Source of the DNA: Promicromonospora sp042731755
GTDB taxonomy: Bacteria; Actinomycetota; Actinomycetes; Actinomycetales; Cellulomonadaceae
Length of the DNA stretch: 64,000 nt
NCBI RefSeq assembly: GCF_042731755.1
Contig: NZ_JBHWLR010000014.1
Location: 93,273 to 157,272 of the forward strand
Direction of reading: 5' to 3'
Positions 24,310 through 31,912 of the stretch are shown piece after piece (positions within the stretch are counted from its first letter, which is position 1; the number at the start of each line of letters is the position of its first letter). The notes beneath the pieces are model-generated. The model saw nothing but the letters and a program-made list of their open reading frames with translations, was not told the DNA's origin and did no database searches. The translations under genes and the position numbers were made by a program.

Positions 24310-24355
24310 CGCGGCTCCTCAGTCATCGCGGCTCCTCAGTCATCGCGGCCCCTCA
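24307..24355 (-). repeat. Triplicated ribosome site and start codon; two coupled mini-ORFs
   Basis: Three tandem 17-bp units, TGAGGAGCCGCGATGAC (the outermost with GGGG), place an ATG at 24343, 24326 and 24309. From 24343 and from 24326 the frame reads MTEEPR and then TGA, and that TGA overlaps the next ATG (ATGA). Only the third ATG continues into the WYL regulator. The result is two identical six-codon leader ORFs translationally coupled in series to the regulator. Confidence 0.85.
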
Positions 24356-24376
24356 CCGGCATCTGAAAAAAGATCG

Positions 24377-24415
24377 GGAACCCGTTCAGAATAGAGGAAA
24401 GAACTGTTCCTGAAC
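24377..24415. promoter_or_regulatory. Inverted repeats in WYL/epoxide hydrolase divergent promoter
   Basis: GTTCAG (24384-24389) and CTGAAC (24410-24415) are inverted; GGAAC and GAACTGTTCC lie between or beside them. The elements sit 20-60 bp upstream of the epoxide hydrolase start and are candidates for WYL-regulator binding. Confidence 0.45.
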
Positions 24416-24434
24416 CGCTCGTAGTGTCAGAGAC

Positions 24435-25583
24435 ATGAACACCAACGACACCAGCATCCGCCCCTTCCGCATCGACATCCCCCAGGCCGACCTCGACGAC
24501 CTGAACGACCGCCTCGCCCGCACCCGCTTCGCCCCGGCCGCGCCCGGCGACTCCTGGGACTACGGCACACCGGAGTCCTACCTGCGCGAGTCGGTCGAGC
24601 AGTGGCGCGACGGCTTCGACTGGCGCGCGGTCGAGGAGCGCGTCAACGCGTTCCCGCAGTTCCTGACCGACATCGACGGCCAGAACGTCCACTTCCTGCA
24701 CGTCCGCTCGGCCGAGCCCGGCGCGCGGCCGCTTCTCCTGACCCACACCTACCCGGGCTCGGTGCTCGACTTCCTCGACATGATCGGCCCACTCACCGAC
24801 CCCGTCGCGCACGGCGGCCGCGCCGAGGACGCCTTCGACGTCGTCGTCCCGTCGATCCCCGGCTTCGGCTTCAGCACCCCGCTGAGCGAGCCGGCCGACG
24901 GCGGCACCTGGACCATGGCCCGCGTCGCCCGCACCTGGGACACCCTGATGCGCCGGCTCGGCTACGAGTCCTACGGCACCCACGGCAGCGACGCGGGCGC
25001 GATGATCGGCCGCGAGCTGGCGGTGCTCGACCCCGAGGGCTTCCTGGGCGCGCACCTGCTCCAGCTCTTCTCGTTCCCGTCGGGCGCCGACGGCGAGATG
25101 GACGGGTTCGGCCCCAAGGAGTTCGCGGCGCTGGAGCACCTCCAGTGGTTCCAGAGCGTGGGCGCGTACAACACGATGAACGGCTCCCGGCCGCAGACCG
25201 TGGCCGCGGCGCTCAGCGACTCGCCGGTCGGGCAGCTCGCCTACAACGAGCTGTTCGAAAGCTTCGGCAACGGCACGAGCCTGGTGTCCCGCGAGCAGGT
25301 CCTGGCGCAGGTCACCCTGTACTGGCTGACCAACACGTCCGCCACCTCGACGCGGTACCACTACACCGAGGCGCGGTCCGGCGCGGAGCCGGTGGTGAGC
25401 CAGGGCCGGATCGGCGTCGCCGTCTTCGCCGACGACTTCAAGACGATCCGGGCCTTCGCCGAGCGCGACAACGCCCGCATCGAGCACTGGTCCGAGTACC
25501 CGAAGGGCGGCCACTACGCGGCGATGGAGGTCCCCGACGTCCTGGTCGAGGACATCCGCGCCTTCTTCCCCGCACACTCCTGA
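24435..25583 (+). CDS. Epoxide hydrolase family alpha/beta hydrolase
   Basis: 382 residues. The N-terminal EHN domain (RPFRIDIPQADLDDLNDRLA) is followed by an alpha/beta hydrolase core: oxyanion segment HTYPGS, nucleophile GSDAG (Asp, as in epoxide hydrolases), and the catalytic His near KGGHYAAMEVPD close to the C-terminus. The usual HGWPGS is HTYPGS here. It should open epoxides to diols in the cytosol; such family members also occur in antibiotic and terpenoid metabolism. Divergent from the WYL regulator. Confidence 0.92.
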   Translation: MNTNDTSIRPFRIDIPQADLDDLNDRLARTRFAPAAPGDSWDYGTPESYLRESVEQWRDGFDWRAVEERVNAFPQFLTDIDGQNVHFLHVRSAEPGARPLLLTHTYPGSVLDFLDMIGPLTDPVAHGGRAEDAFDVVVPSIPGFGFSTPLSEPADGGTWTMARVARTWDTLMRRLGYESYGTHGSDAGAMIGRELAVLDPEGFLGAHLLQLFSFPSGADGEMDGFGPKEFAALEHLQWFQSVGAYNTMNGSRPQTVAAALSDSPVGQLAYNELFESFGNGTSLVSREQVLAQVTLYWLTNTSATSTRYHYTEARSGAEPVVSQGRIGVAVFADDFKTIRAFAERDNARIEHWSEYPKGGHYAAMEVPDVLVEDIRAFFPAHS

Positions 25584-25678
25584 GCCCACAACCCGTTGAG
25601 TGCTGGGGGGGTTTGTGTTCTCGGGAGGTGGGGGGGGGAACGGACAAAACCCCCACCTGGGTGGGGGGGGGAGGGGGT

Positions 25679-25688
25679 NNNNNNNNNN
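25679..25688. other. Assembly gap (10 N) with corrupted flank
   Basis: Ten N join two contigs. The 85 bases to the left (from about 25593) start as another family-B palindrome (GTTGAGTGCTGG) and then degenerate into runs of G, consistent with failed reads in a strong hairpin. This stretch should not be interpreted as coding. Confidence 0.95.
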
Positions 25689-25690
25689 CC

Positions 25691-25751
25691 GTTGAGTGCT
25701 GGCTATTTGCGCTTCCCGAGGCTCGGGAGGCGCAAATAGCCAGCACTCAAC
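25691..25751. repeat. Intergenic palindrome, family B copy 2 (61 bp)
   Basis: Two 29-nt arms beginning GTTGAGTGCTGGCTATTTGC are separated by 3 nt, with one mismatch. The outer 12 bases are identical to those of the copy at 12520-12582, and the inner part differs. It sits between convergent genes, 15 bp after the AztD stop, and can act as a terminator in both directions. Confidence 0.9.
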
Positions 25752-25765
25752 TGGTTGTGGGGGGG

Positions 25766-27043
25766 TCAGTGGGTGTGGGGCTCGCCGCCCGTGACGCCGT
25801 TCAGCTCGTTCGGGGTGACGCCGAGGTCGGCGGACTTCCAGACCTCGCCCGTCTCGACGTCGACCGCGTGGATCGAGTCCGTGGCCGGGTCGGTCACGTA
25901 GACCGAGCCGTCCAGGGTCAGGATCGCCGGACGCGGCTCCTGCCACTCGGTCGGCTCCTCCCACTCGTCGATCACCGGGATGGACTGCGTGAGCTTGCCG
26001 GACTCCGGGTCGATCACGTGCACCTGGCCGTCCGTGCCGAGCACGAGGGCCTCGCCGTCGTCGCCCCGCGCGAGCGACCGGAAGGTGTACGACGACGGCA
26101 GGTCGACCAGCTGGAGGTCGCCGGTCCGCGTGTCGATCAGCGAGACCTGCGTCGGCCGCTCGAGCTCGGCGTCCTTGTCGGTCTTGTAGTCGCCCAGCAC
26201 GACCGGCGACGCCTCGGTGCCGGCCTGGTTGCCGATGCGGCCGTACGCGTCCGGGGAGGTGACCTTCGTGATCTTGCCGTCCGCGTAGACCACGGCGCCG
26301 TCCTCGCAGCCGATGACGACGGCCTCGTCGGCGGCCACGGCCTCCCCGTGCACGCCGGGGCACTCGTCGGACGCCGCGATCTCCTTGTCGTCGCCGTCGA
26401 GCACCCGGATGCCGGTGCGCGCATCCTCGGTGCCCTCGGAGACCACGAGGCTGTCGTCGGTCAGCTCGACGGCCACGCCGTGGTGGGCCGACGGCGTGGT
26501 GTACTCGCGGGCCGCCGCGTCGGCGTCGGCCACGTGCGCCGAGTCGAGCACGCGAACCAGGCCGGTGCCGTCGTCGAACAGCGCGGTGCGACCCTCGTGG
26601 ACCACGACGTGGCCGGGCTCGGACGCCTCGTAGGCGACGTCGGTCAGGGTCGGCTCGGCGGTCCAGTAGTGGGAGTGGTCGCCGTGCGCCTCGGCCCAGG
26701 AGCCCAGGTCGAGGGCCTGGAAGCCCCCGGTCGTGGAGACCATCAGGTGGCGCTCGTCCCCCGCCGCGTTGAGGCGGGTGAAGCCTTCCAGCTCGATCTC
26801 GCCCACGGGTTCGAGGCTCATGGCGTCCAGCACCAGGACGCCGCCGTCGTAGGTGACCGCCACGCGGGGTGTGCGCGCCTGGGCCTCGGTGGCGTCGGGC
26901 GACCCGTGCTCCTCGTGCTCGTCGGCGCCGGCCGACTCCGAGGACGAGCCGGACGCCGCGCCCTCCGCGGCGCACGCGCTGAGCAGGATGAGGGACAGTG
27001 CCGCGCCAAGGCCTGCGGCCGTGCGGGTGTGGTGATTTCTCAT
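25766..27043 (-). CDS. aztD: Zinc metallochaperone AztD-like lipoprotein
   Basis: 425 residues. Lipobox LILLSAC-AA. A flexible His/Glu-rich loop (ADEHEEHGSPDATEA) follows, as in the zinc-binding loop of AztD; the rest is a seven-bladed beta-propeller (repeats such as GVLVLDAMSLEPVGEIELEG, SLIDTRTGDLQLVDLPSSYT, VHVIDPESGKLTQSIPVIDE) ending GGEPHTH. In the family, AztD carries zinc to the binding protein AztC of the AztABC importer. No aztA, B or C gene is in this window. Two Zur-like boxes precede it, matching zinc repression. The symbol rests on architecture and the boxes. Confidence 0.82.
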   Translation of the reverse strand: MRNHHTRTAAGLGAALSLILLSACAAEGAASGSSSESAGADEHEEHGSPDATEAQARTPRVAVTYDGGVLVLDAMSLEPVGEIELEGFTRLNAAGDERHLMVSTTGGFQALDLGSWAEAHGDHSHYWTAEPTLTDVAYEASEPGHVVVHEGRTALFDDGTGLVRVLDSAHVADADAAAREYTTPSAHHGVAVELTDDSLVVSEGTEDARTGIRVLDGDDKEIAASDECPGVHGEAVAADEAVVIGCEDGAVVYADGKITKVTSPDAYGRIGNQAGTEASPVVLGDYKTDKDAELERPTQVSLIDTRTGDLQLVDLPSSYTFRSLARGDDGEALVLGTDGQVHVIDPESGKLTQSIPVIDEWEEPTEWQEPRPAILTLDGSVYVTDPATDSIHAVDVETGEVWKSADLGVTPNELNGVTGGEPHTH

Positions 27044-27082
27044 CGTCGGTCGGGCGGTCTGGGCCGCCCGCTCCTTCCATCT

Positions 27083-27099
27083 AGAATGACAATCATTCT
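27083..27099. promoter_or_regulatory. Zur/Fur-family box 1
   Basis: AGAATGA-CAA-TCATTCT, a perfect 7-bp dyad, 40 bp upstream of the AztD start. It resembles the AT-rich Zur boxes of actinobacterial zinc genes. Confidence 0.72.
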
Positions 27100-27126
27100 C
27101 GTTACCGAGGAGGAGTCAACCAGAAG

Positions 27127-27141
27127 TGAGAACGATTCTCA
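27127..27141. promoter_or_regulatory. Zur/Fur-family box 2
   Basis: TGAGAA-CGA-TTCTCA, a perfect 6-bp dyad 84 bp upstream of the AztD start and 44 bp (about four turns) from box 1. Confidence 0.65.
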
Positions 27142-27187
27142 AACAGCGCCCCGCGCCCGGACCTGCGACGACCCCGCCCGGGACAAA

Positions 27188-27222
27188 GAAACCGGGCCTC
27201 ACGCACGCGGCGTGAGACCCGG
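27188..27222 (-). terminator. Rho-independent terminator of the VOC gene
   Basis: CCGGGCCTCACGC and GCGTGAGACCCGG form a 13-bp stem (one mismatch, 5-nt loop) followed on the minus strand by TTTCTTTG. It lies 32 bp past the VOC stop. Confidence 0.8.
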
Positions 27223-27253
27223 CGACAGCCGGCGGGGCTTCGGGCCCGGGACC

Positions 27254-27676
27254 TCAGCCCGCCTCGGCCGCGAAGGCCTCCGCCATGGCGGCCTCGTCCA
27301 TGAACATGACCTCCCAGTGGTGGCCGTCCAGGTCGGCGAACGCGCGGCCGTACATCCAGCCGATGTCCTTGGTCTCGTGGGTCTCGGTGCCGCCTGCGAC
27401 CAGGGCGGCACCCGCGATCCGGTCGACCTCGTCGCGGGACTCGACGCCGAGGGCGTTGATGACCTCGATGCCGTCGGCGGCGATCGGCTGCTTGGTGAAC
27501 GAGGCGAACTTCTCGTGGTTCATGATCTGGATGTACACGGCACCGCTCAGCACCAGGCTGGTCGACGTCTCGTCGGAGAAGTCCGGGTTGACGGAGGCGC
27601 CGACGGCCTCGTAGAAGGCCGTGCTGGCCCGGACGTCGGCGACGGGCAGGTTGACGAAGATGCTGGTGATGGCCAT
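27254..27676 (-). CDS. VOC family (glyoxalase/bleomycin-resistance-like) protein
   Basis: 140 residues from ATG 27676, with GGGAG seven bases upstream. Two beta-alpha-beta3 modules of the vicinal oxygen chelate fold are visible: ITSIFVNLPVADVRASTAFYEA at the N-terminus and FADLDGHHWEVMFMDEAA at the end (Glu metal ligand position). Some members are lyases or dioxygenases, many only bind ligands; the reaction is unknown. Followed by a clear terminator. Confidence 0.9.
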   Translation of the reverse strand: MAITSIFVNLPVADVRASTAFYEAVGASVNPDFSDETSTSLVLSGAVYIQIMNHEKFASFTKQPIAADGIEVINALGVESRDEVDRIAGAALVAGGTETHETKDIGWMYGRAFADLDGHHWEVMFMDEAAMAEAFAAEAG

Positions 27677-27746
27677 CGGAGGGCTCCCTCGGTGTCGTGC
27701 GGGTCTGGTGTGCAACACCCCTGTCGACGAGAGCCCGCCGGGAAAC

Positions 27747-28788
27747 TCATCGCTCCGCCGGGACCGAGTTGTCGTGCTGCCCGACGAACCGCGCGACCCG
27801 AGCGCCGACCTGGCCCGGGACCTGGCCGCGCACCCCGTGCCCGCCCCCCGGGACGATCTCGACCTCGGCGCCGGGGAGGCCCGTGGCGAGCCGGCGCCGG
27901 GGGGGGGCGGGAGCGACGGAGGAAGGGAAGGAGTCGCGGAGAGGAGAAGGAGGAGGAGAGAGGGGGGGAGAGGCGATGTTGCTTCGTTGGGGTGANNNNN
28001 NNNNNAAGAAAACTCCCCCCCCCCCCCCACCCCTCTCCCCCCCCCCCCCCCCGCGCCGCGTCCGGCTCCGAGAGCACGGACTCGGCGCCGTAGATCGCGA
28101 GCAACGGCGCGGTGATGGCGGCCAGCTCGGCGTCCTTGAGCGGGCGCGCCCAGCCGGCCGCGGTCCGGTAGCCCTGCGCAGCCTTCATGCACGCCAGCTC
28201 GACGTCGGTCGGGGCGGCCCCCGGGGTGAGCCACTCGCGCATCCGGCGCCAGCCCTCGTCGGTGGGGTTCGCCCCGAACCGGAGCATCCTGAACAGGGCC
28301 CGGGCCGGCGTCCGGGCGAACACGCCGTTGGGTTCGATCAGGGACACGCTCGCGACGCGGTCCGGAGCGTGCAGCGCCGTCAGGGTCGCGTGCCAGGCGC
28401 CCAGGGACTCCCCCAGCACATGGGCGCGGTCCAGGCCGAGGCCGTCCAGCACCTGCGCGAACCACGCGCCGTAGTCCGCGTCGCGCCCCAGGGGCGCGGT
28501 CTGCACGCTGCGTCCGGCCGAGCCGACGGTGTCCAGGGCGACGACGACGCGGTCGCGCGCCAGGTCGTCGACCACGTCGTACCAGTACAGGCCGTTGCCG
28601 CCGAACCCGTGGAGCAGCACGAGCGGCAGTCCGCCGCCGATGCCCGAGCGCCGCACATGGGTGGTCCCGTACGCGGTCGGGACGTCGGACACGGTCGACG
28701 GCAGGGGCCAGAGGCCCTCCATCGCCGCATAGGCGCGCAGGTACTCGGCGCGCGCCGCCTCGTTCCTGAACCGTCCGATCCTGGCCAT
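27747..28788 (-). CDS. Alpha/beta hydrolase, interrupted by an assembly gap
   Basis: From ATG 28788 (GGAGGTCGCC in front) the frame reads an alpha/beta hydrolase: LLHGFGGNGLYWYDVVDDLA, nucleophile elbow LGESLGAWHAT (Ser), EPNGVFARTP. About 260 residues are intact up to GAESVLSEPDAA. Beyond the gap the ending resumes as LATGLPGAEVEIVPGGGHG, holding the catalytic His, to a stop at 27747. The part between is lost or garbled, so this is probably an intact gene of about 300 residues broken by assembly and not a pseudogene. Divergent from a TetR gene. Confidence 0.85.
27996..28005. other. Assembly gap (10 N) inside the hydrolase gene
   Basis: Both sides (about 27898-27995 and 28006-28053) are low-complexity G/A or C runs unlike the rest of the genome. 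These bases are sequencing artefacts; the gap itself is likely short because the hydrolase frame resumes with only a few tens of residues missing. Confidence 0.9.
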
Positions 28789-28813
28789 GGCGACCTCCGT
28801 CCCGTCGTCTTGT

Positions 28814-28852
28814 TGGTATGAACGTATCACTTATGATGGTGCAGGCATACCA
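28814..28852. promoter_or_regulatory. Inverted repeat in hydrolase/TetR divergent promoter
   Basis: TGGTATG (28814-28820) and CATACCA (28846-28852) are perfect inverted arms 25 bp apart in an AT-richer stretch between the hydrolase and the TetR gene. Candidate site for that regulator. Confidence 0.5.
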
Positions 28853-28895
28853 CTAACGGCCCACGGGCCGCGCACAGCACGAGAGGACGGGCCGC

Positions 28896-29537
28896 ATGCC
28901 CCGGCTGGCCGACCACGATCAACGGCGCACCCAGATCACCGACGCCGCGCGGCGGGTCGTCGCCCGCGCCGGGCTGGAGGCCGCCACCTTCCAGTCGGTG
29001 GCCGCCGAGGCCGGCGTCTCGGTGCGCCTGGTCCAGTACTACTTCGGCACCAAGCGCGCGTTCCTGCTGGCCACCCACCGCGCCGTCGTGGCCGACGCCG
29101 GCGCGCGGTTCACCCGCCGCCTCGGCACGCTCGGCGCGGAGCCGGCGCCGCGCGAGGTCGTCCGCGCGCTCCTCGTCGAGCTGCTGCCGACGGACGCCGC
29201 GCGACGGCAGGACACCGTCGTCCTGAACGCGTTCCACACGGCGGCCCTCACCGCTTCCGACGTCGACGGGGAGGACACGCTGGGTGCGCCGCGCTATCTG
29301 ATCACGGCGATCGCGGACCAGCTCCGGCGGGCCCGCGCGGGAGCGGCGCCGTCCGAGCACGACGCCGACCGGACCACAGACCTGGATGACACGGCCCTGG
29401 ACGACGCCGAGCTGGACGCCGAGCTGATCGTGGCCGCCGCGAGCGGGTTGGCCCAGACCCTCCTGGTCGACGAGACCGCCGGCGCGCGCGCCGAGCAGCT
29501 GCTCGACCGGCTGCTGGACCGGCTGGTCGCGCCCTAG
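28896..29537 (+). CDS. TetR/AcrR family transcriptional regulator
   Basis: 213 residues from ATG 28896, with GAGAGGA about ten bases upstream. Helix-turn-helix: AATFQSVAAEAGVSVRLVQY followed by YFGTKRAFLLATH. The C-terminus contains an acidic insertion (DADRTTDLDDTALDDAELDA) before the last helices, and the domain resembles BetI-like TetR proteins. Divergent from the alpha/beta hydrolase and probably its regulator. Confidence 0.92.
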   Translation: MPRLADHDQRRTQITDAARRVVARAGLEAATFQSVAAEAGVSVRLVQYYFGTKRAFLLATHRAVVADAGARFTRRLGTLGAEPAPREVVRALLVELLPTDAARRQDTVVLNAFHTAALTASDVDGEDTLGAPRYLITAIADQLRRARAGAAPSEHDADRTTDLDDTALDDAELDAELIVAAASGLAQTLLVDETAGARAEQLLDRLLDRLVAP

Positions 29538-29577
29538 GCCGCGACCGGCCGGGCCGCCGCGCCGTACGGGACAGTCC

Positions 29578-30222
29578 CTACAGGCTGGAGTAGGCGAGGT
29601 AGAAGGCTGCCGCGACGAGCGCGGTGCCGCCCGCGGCCAGGGCCACCGGCAGCGCGCCGCGGACCCGGCGCACGAGCTGGGCGACCAGGAGCGCGAGCCC
29701 CGCGACGCCGATCACGGTCCAGTAGACCGGGCTGGTCGTCTCCCGGATGATCGTCAGCCCGTACGCCGCCTCCCCCACGCCGATGCCCGCGAGCAGCGCG
29801 GTGCCGAGGGCCGCGCGGACGCCGGTGGCGCGCAGCCAGGAGGCGGCGACGCCCACGAACGGGCCGGCCACGACGCCCACCGCCGAGAACAGGAGCGGGT
29901 CGTACACGTAGCCCCGCACCTGGGACGCGACCGTGTACCCGAGCACGAGCAGCACGAAGCTCACGGCGCCGAGCACGGCGGCGGGCGCGGTGCGCAGCCG
30001 GGACCAGAAGAGCAGCAGGGCCGTGAGCACCGTCCAGCCGCTGGCCGAGTTGGCGAACGACGCGAACGCGTCCGGCAGGAACCCCTGGGCGTACGACGTC
30101 AGCCCGCCCAGCACGAAGCTCAGGACCACCACGACCCCGGCGCGCGCCGCCGGGTGGGACAGGCGCGGGTGGGACGGGCCCGTGCGGGTCGGGGTGGTCG
30201 CGGTCCGGGCGGTCGGGGTCAT
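29578..30222 (-). CDS. DUF6518-like integral membrane protein
   Basis: About 214 residues from ATG 30222. A Thr/Pro/Arg-rich N-terminus leads to six hydrophobic segments (AGVVVVLSFVLGGLTSYAQG, SGWTVLTALLLFWSRL, AVLGAVSFVLLVLGYTVA, and others). FLPDAFASFANSASGWT is the recognisable family segment. Function is unknown. No signal cleavage site. An upstream GTG is also possible as a start. Confidence 0.72.
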   Translation of the reverse strand: MTPTARTATTPTRTGPSHPRLSHPAARAGVVVVLSFVLGGLTSYAQGFLPDAFASFANSASGWTVLTALLLFWSRLRTAPAAVLGAVSFVLLVLGYTVASQVRGYVYDPLLFSAVGVVAGPFVGVAASWLRATGVRAALGTALLAGIGVGEAAYGLTIIRETTSPVYWTVIGVAGLALLVAQLVRRVRGALPVALAAGGTALVAAAFYLAYSSL

Positions 30223-30353
30223 GGCCACGAAACTACCGATCGGCGCCCCCGCCGGCATCGGACCCAGGGCGGACGTCGTCGTCGTCCCCAGGGTGGACAC
30301 CACGGCGCACGCCAGGCTGGACGAGGACGGGCGGACGCCGGTCGATCAGCCGG

Positions 30354-31793
30354 TCAGCCCCGCGGCCGCCGCGCCGGCGGGAGCACCACCAGCACCACCA
30401 CGAGCGCCACCGCGACCAGCGCCGCGGCCCCGGTCAGAGCCGCACTGACCTGCGCGGCGACCTGTACGGCGGCCGGCCCGGCGACGTCGGACCTGGAAGC
30501 GTCCGCCCCGCCGTCGGCGTGCGCCGCTACCGCGACGAGGACGCCCAGGCCGAGCGCCATACCGAGCTGGTGGGCGGTGTTGACAAGGCCGGACGCCGCC
30601 CCTGCGTCCTCGGGCGCGACCCCGGCGATGCCGGAGCTCGTCAGCGGCGCGAAGGCGAGACCCTGGCCCGCCCCGACGAGCAGCATCGGGAGCGCGACGG
30701 CGATGAGGTAGGCGTCGTCCGGGCCGACGCGGCTCAGCCACGCCAGCCCGCCCAGAGTGAGCGCCAGGCCCGCCGCCAGCAGCACCGAGCCGGGGATCCG
30801 GCGCAGCAGCCGCGGGACGGCCAGCGCCACGGCGAAGTTGACCAGCGTCATCGGGAAGAACCCGAGGCCGGCCTGCAGCGGGCTGAGACCGAGCACGTCC
30901 TGGAGGTACTGCGTGGTGAAGTAGAAGAAGCCGATCATGGCGCCCGGGTAGAGCAGCCGGGCGGCGTAGGCGCCGCTGCGCTCCCGGCTGCGGAAGAGCC
31001 GCAGGGGCATGATCGGGTGGGCCGTCCGCGCCTCGTGCAGCACCAGGACGGTCAGCAGCACCAGGCCCGCCGCGAGCGCACCCAGGGTCACGGGCGAGGC
31101 CCAGCCGCGCTCGCCCGACTCGATGATCCCGAGCACGAGCGCGCCCGTGCCGAGGGTCGCGGCGACCGCGCCGCCGACGTCGAACCGGCCGGGGCGCCGC
31201 TCGGTCTCGGCCAGGACCCGCCGGGCGACGACGATCATGGCCACCGCGATCGGCACGTTGACGAGGAACGCCGCGCGCCAGGAGACCCACTCCGCGAGCG
31301 CCCCGCCGACCACCAGCCCGAGGCTGGCGCCGATCCCGGCGGTCGCGCTGTACCAGGCGACGGCGCGGGCCCGGGCGAGGCCCTCGAAGTGCGCGGTGAT
31401 CAGGGAGAGGGAGGTGGGGGCGACGACGGCGGCGCCGACCCCCTGCAGGGCGCGGGCGGCGATCATCCACCAGCCGGTCGGGGCGAGCCCGATGAGCAGC
31501 GAGGCGGTGCCGAAGACGGCCAGCCCGGCGACGAGGAGGCGCCGTCGGCCCAGGAGGTCGCCGGCGCGGGCGCCGAGCAGGAGGAGGCCGCCGAACACGA
31601 GGGTGTAGGCGTCCTGCACCCAGGAGAGCGTGGCGGGGTCGAGGCCGAGGTCGGCGCGGATGCTCGGCAGGCCCGTGAAGATCACGGAGTTGTCGAGCAG
31701 GATCATGAAGTAGCTGATGAGGATGACGGCGAGGATCGCCGTCGTGCCGGTCTTCGTGGCGGTGGCCACGCGGGGTGCTGCCGTGGTGTGCAT
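30354..31793 (-). CDS. MFS transporter, DHA2 (14-helix) family
   Basis: 479 residues with 14 predicted helices. Diagnostic segments: ISYFMILLDNSVIFTGLPSI (DHA2 motif D), LLLLGARAGDLLGRRR (motif A) and ALQGVGAAVVAPTSLSLI (motif C, antiporter). It should export drugs or metabolites by proton antiport. Start ATG 31793 with AGGAGAGG upstream. Divergent from an MLTR-type regulator at 31913; an inverted repeat CCCGG-TCGTT-CCGGG lies at 31850-31864 between them. Confidence 0.94.
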   Translation of the reverse strand: MHTTAAPRVATATKTGTTAILAVILISYFMILLDNSVIFTGLPSIRADLGLDPATLSWVQDAYTLVFGGLLLLGARAGDLLGRRRLLVAGLAVFGTASLLIGLAPTGWWMIAARALQGVGAAVVAPTSLSLITAHFEGLARARAVAWYSATAGIGASLGLVVGGALAEWVSWRAAFLVNVPIAVAMIVVARRVLAETERRPGRFDVGGAVAATLGTGALVLGIIESGERGWASPVTLGALAAGLVLLTVLVLHEARTAHPIMPLRLFRSRERSGAYAARLLYPGAMIGFFYFTTQYLQDVLGLSPLQAGLGFFPMTLVNFAVALAVPRLLRRIPGSVLLAAGLALTLGGLAWLSRVGPDDAYLIAVALPMLLVGAGQGLAFAPLTSSGIAGVAPEDAGAASGLVNTAHQLGMALGLGVLVAVAAHADGGADASRSDVAGPAAVQVAAQVSAALTGAAALVAVALVVVLVVLPPARRPRG

Positions 31794-31912
31794 GCTGCCT
31801 CTCCTGGTGCGTCGCCCCAGCACACCGCGTGGCGCGCGCCCCGGGGAGTCCCGGTCGTTCCGGGTAACGCCAGTGCCTCCCACGGCGGCAGGGGTCGGCT
31901 TACCGTGGGGGC

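Noticed and set aside
24307..24355. Could the 17-bp tandem repeats be a CRISPR array?
   Set aside because: Units are directly adjacent with no spacers and contain a ribosome site and start codon.
24602..28093. Very long frames running through the N gaps, apparent fusions of epoxide hydrolase, AztD and hydrolase regions
   Set aside because: They cross ambiguous bases and artefact homopolymers and overlap true genes in the wrong frame.
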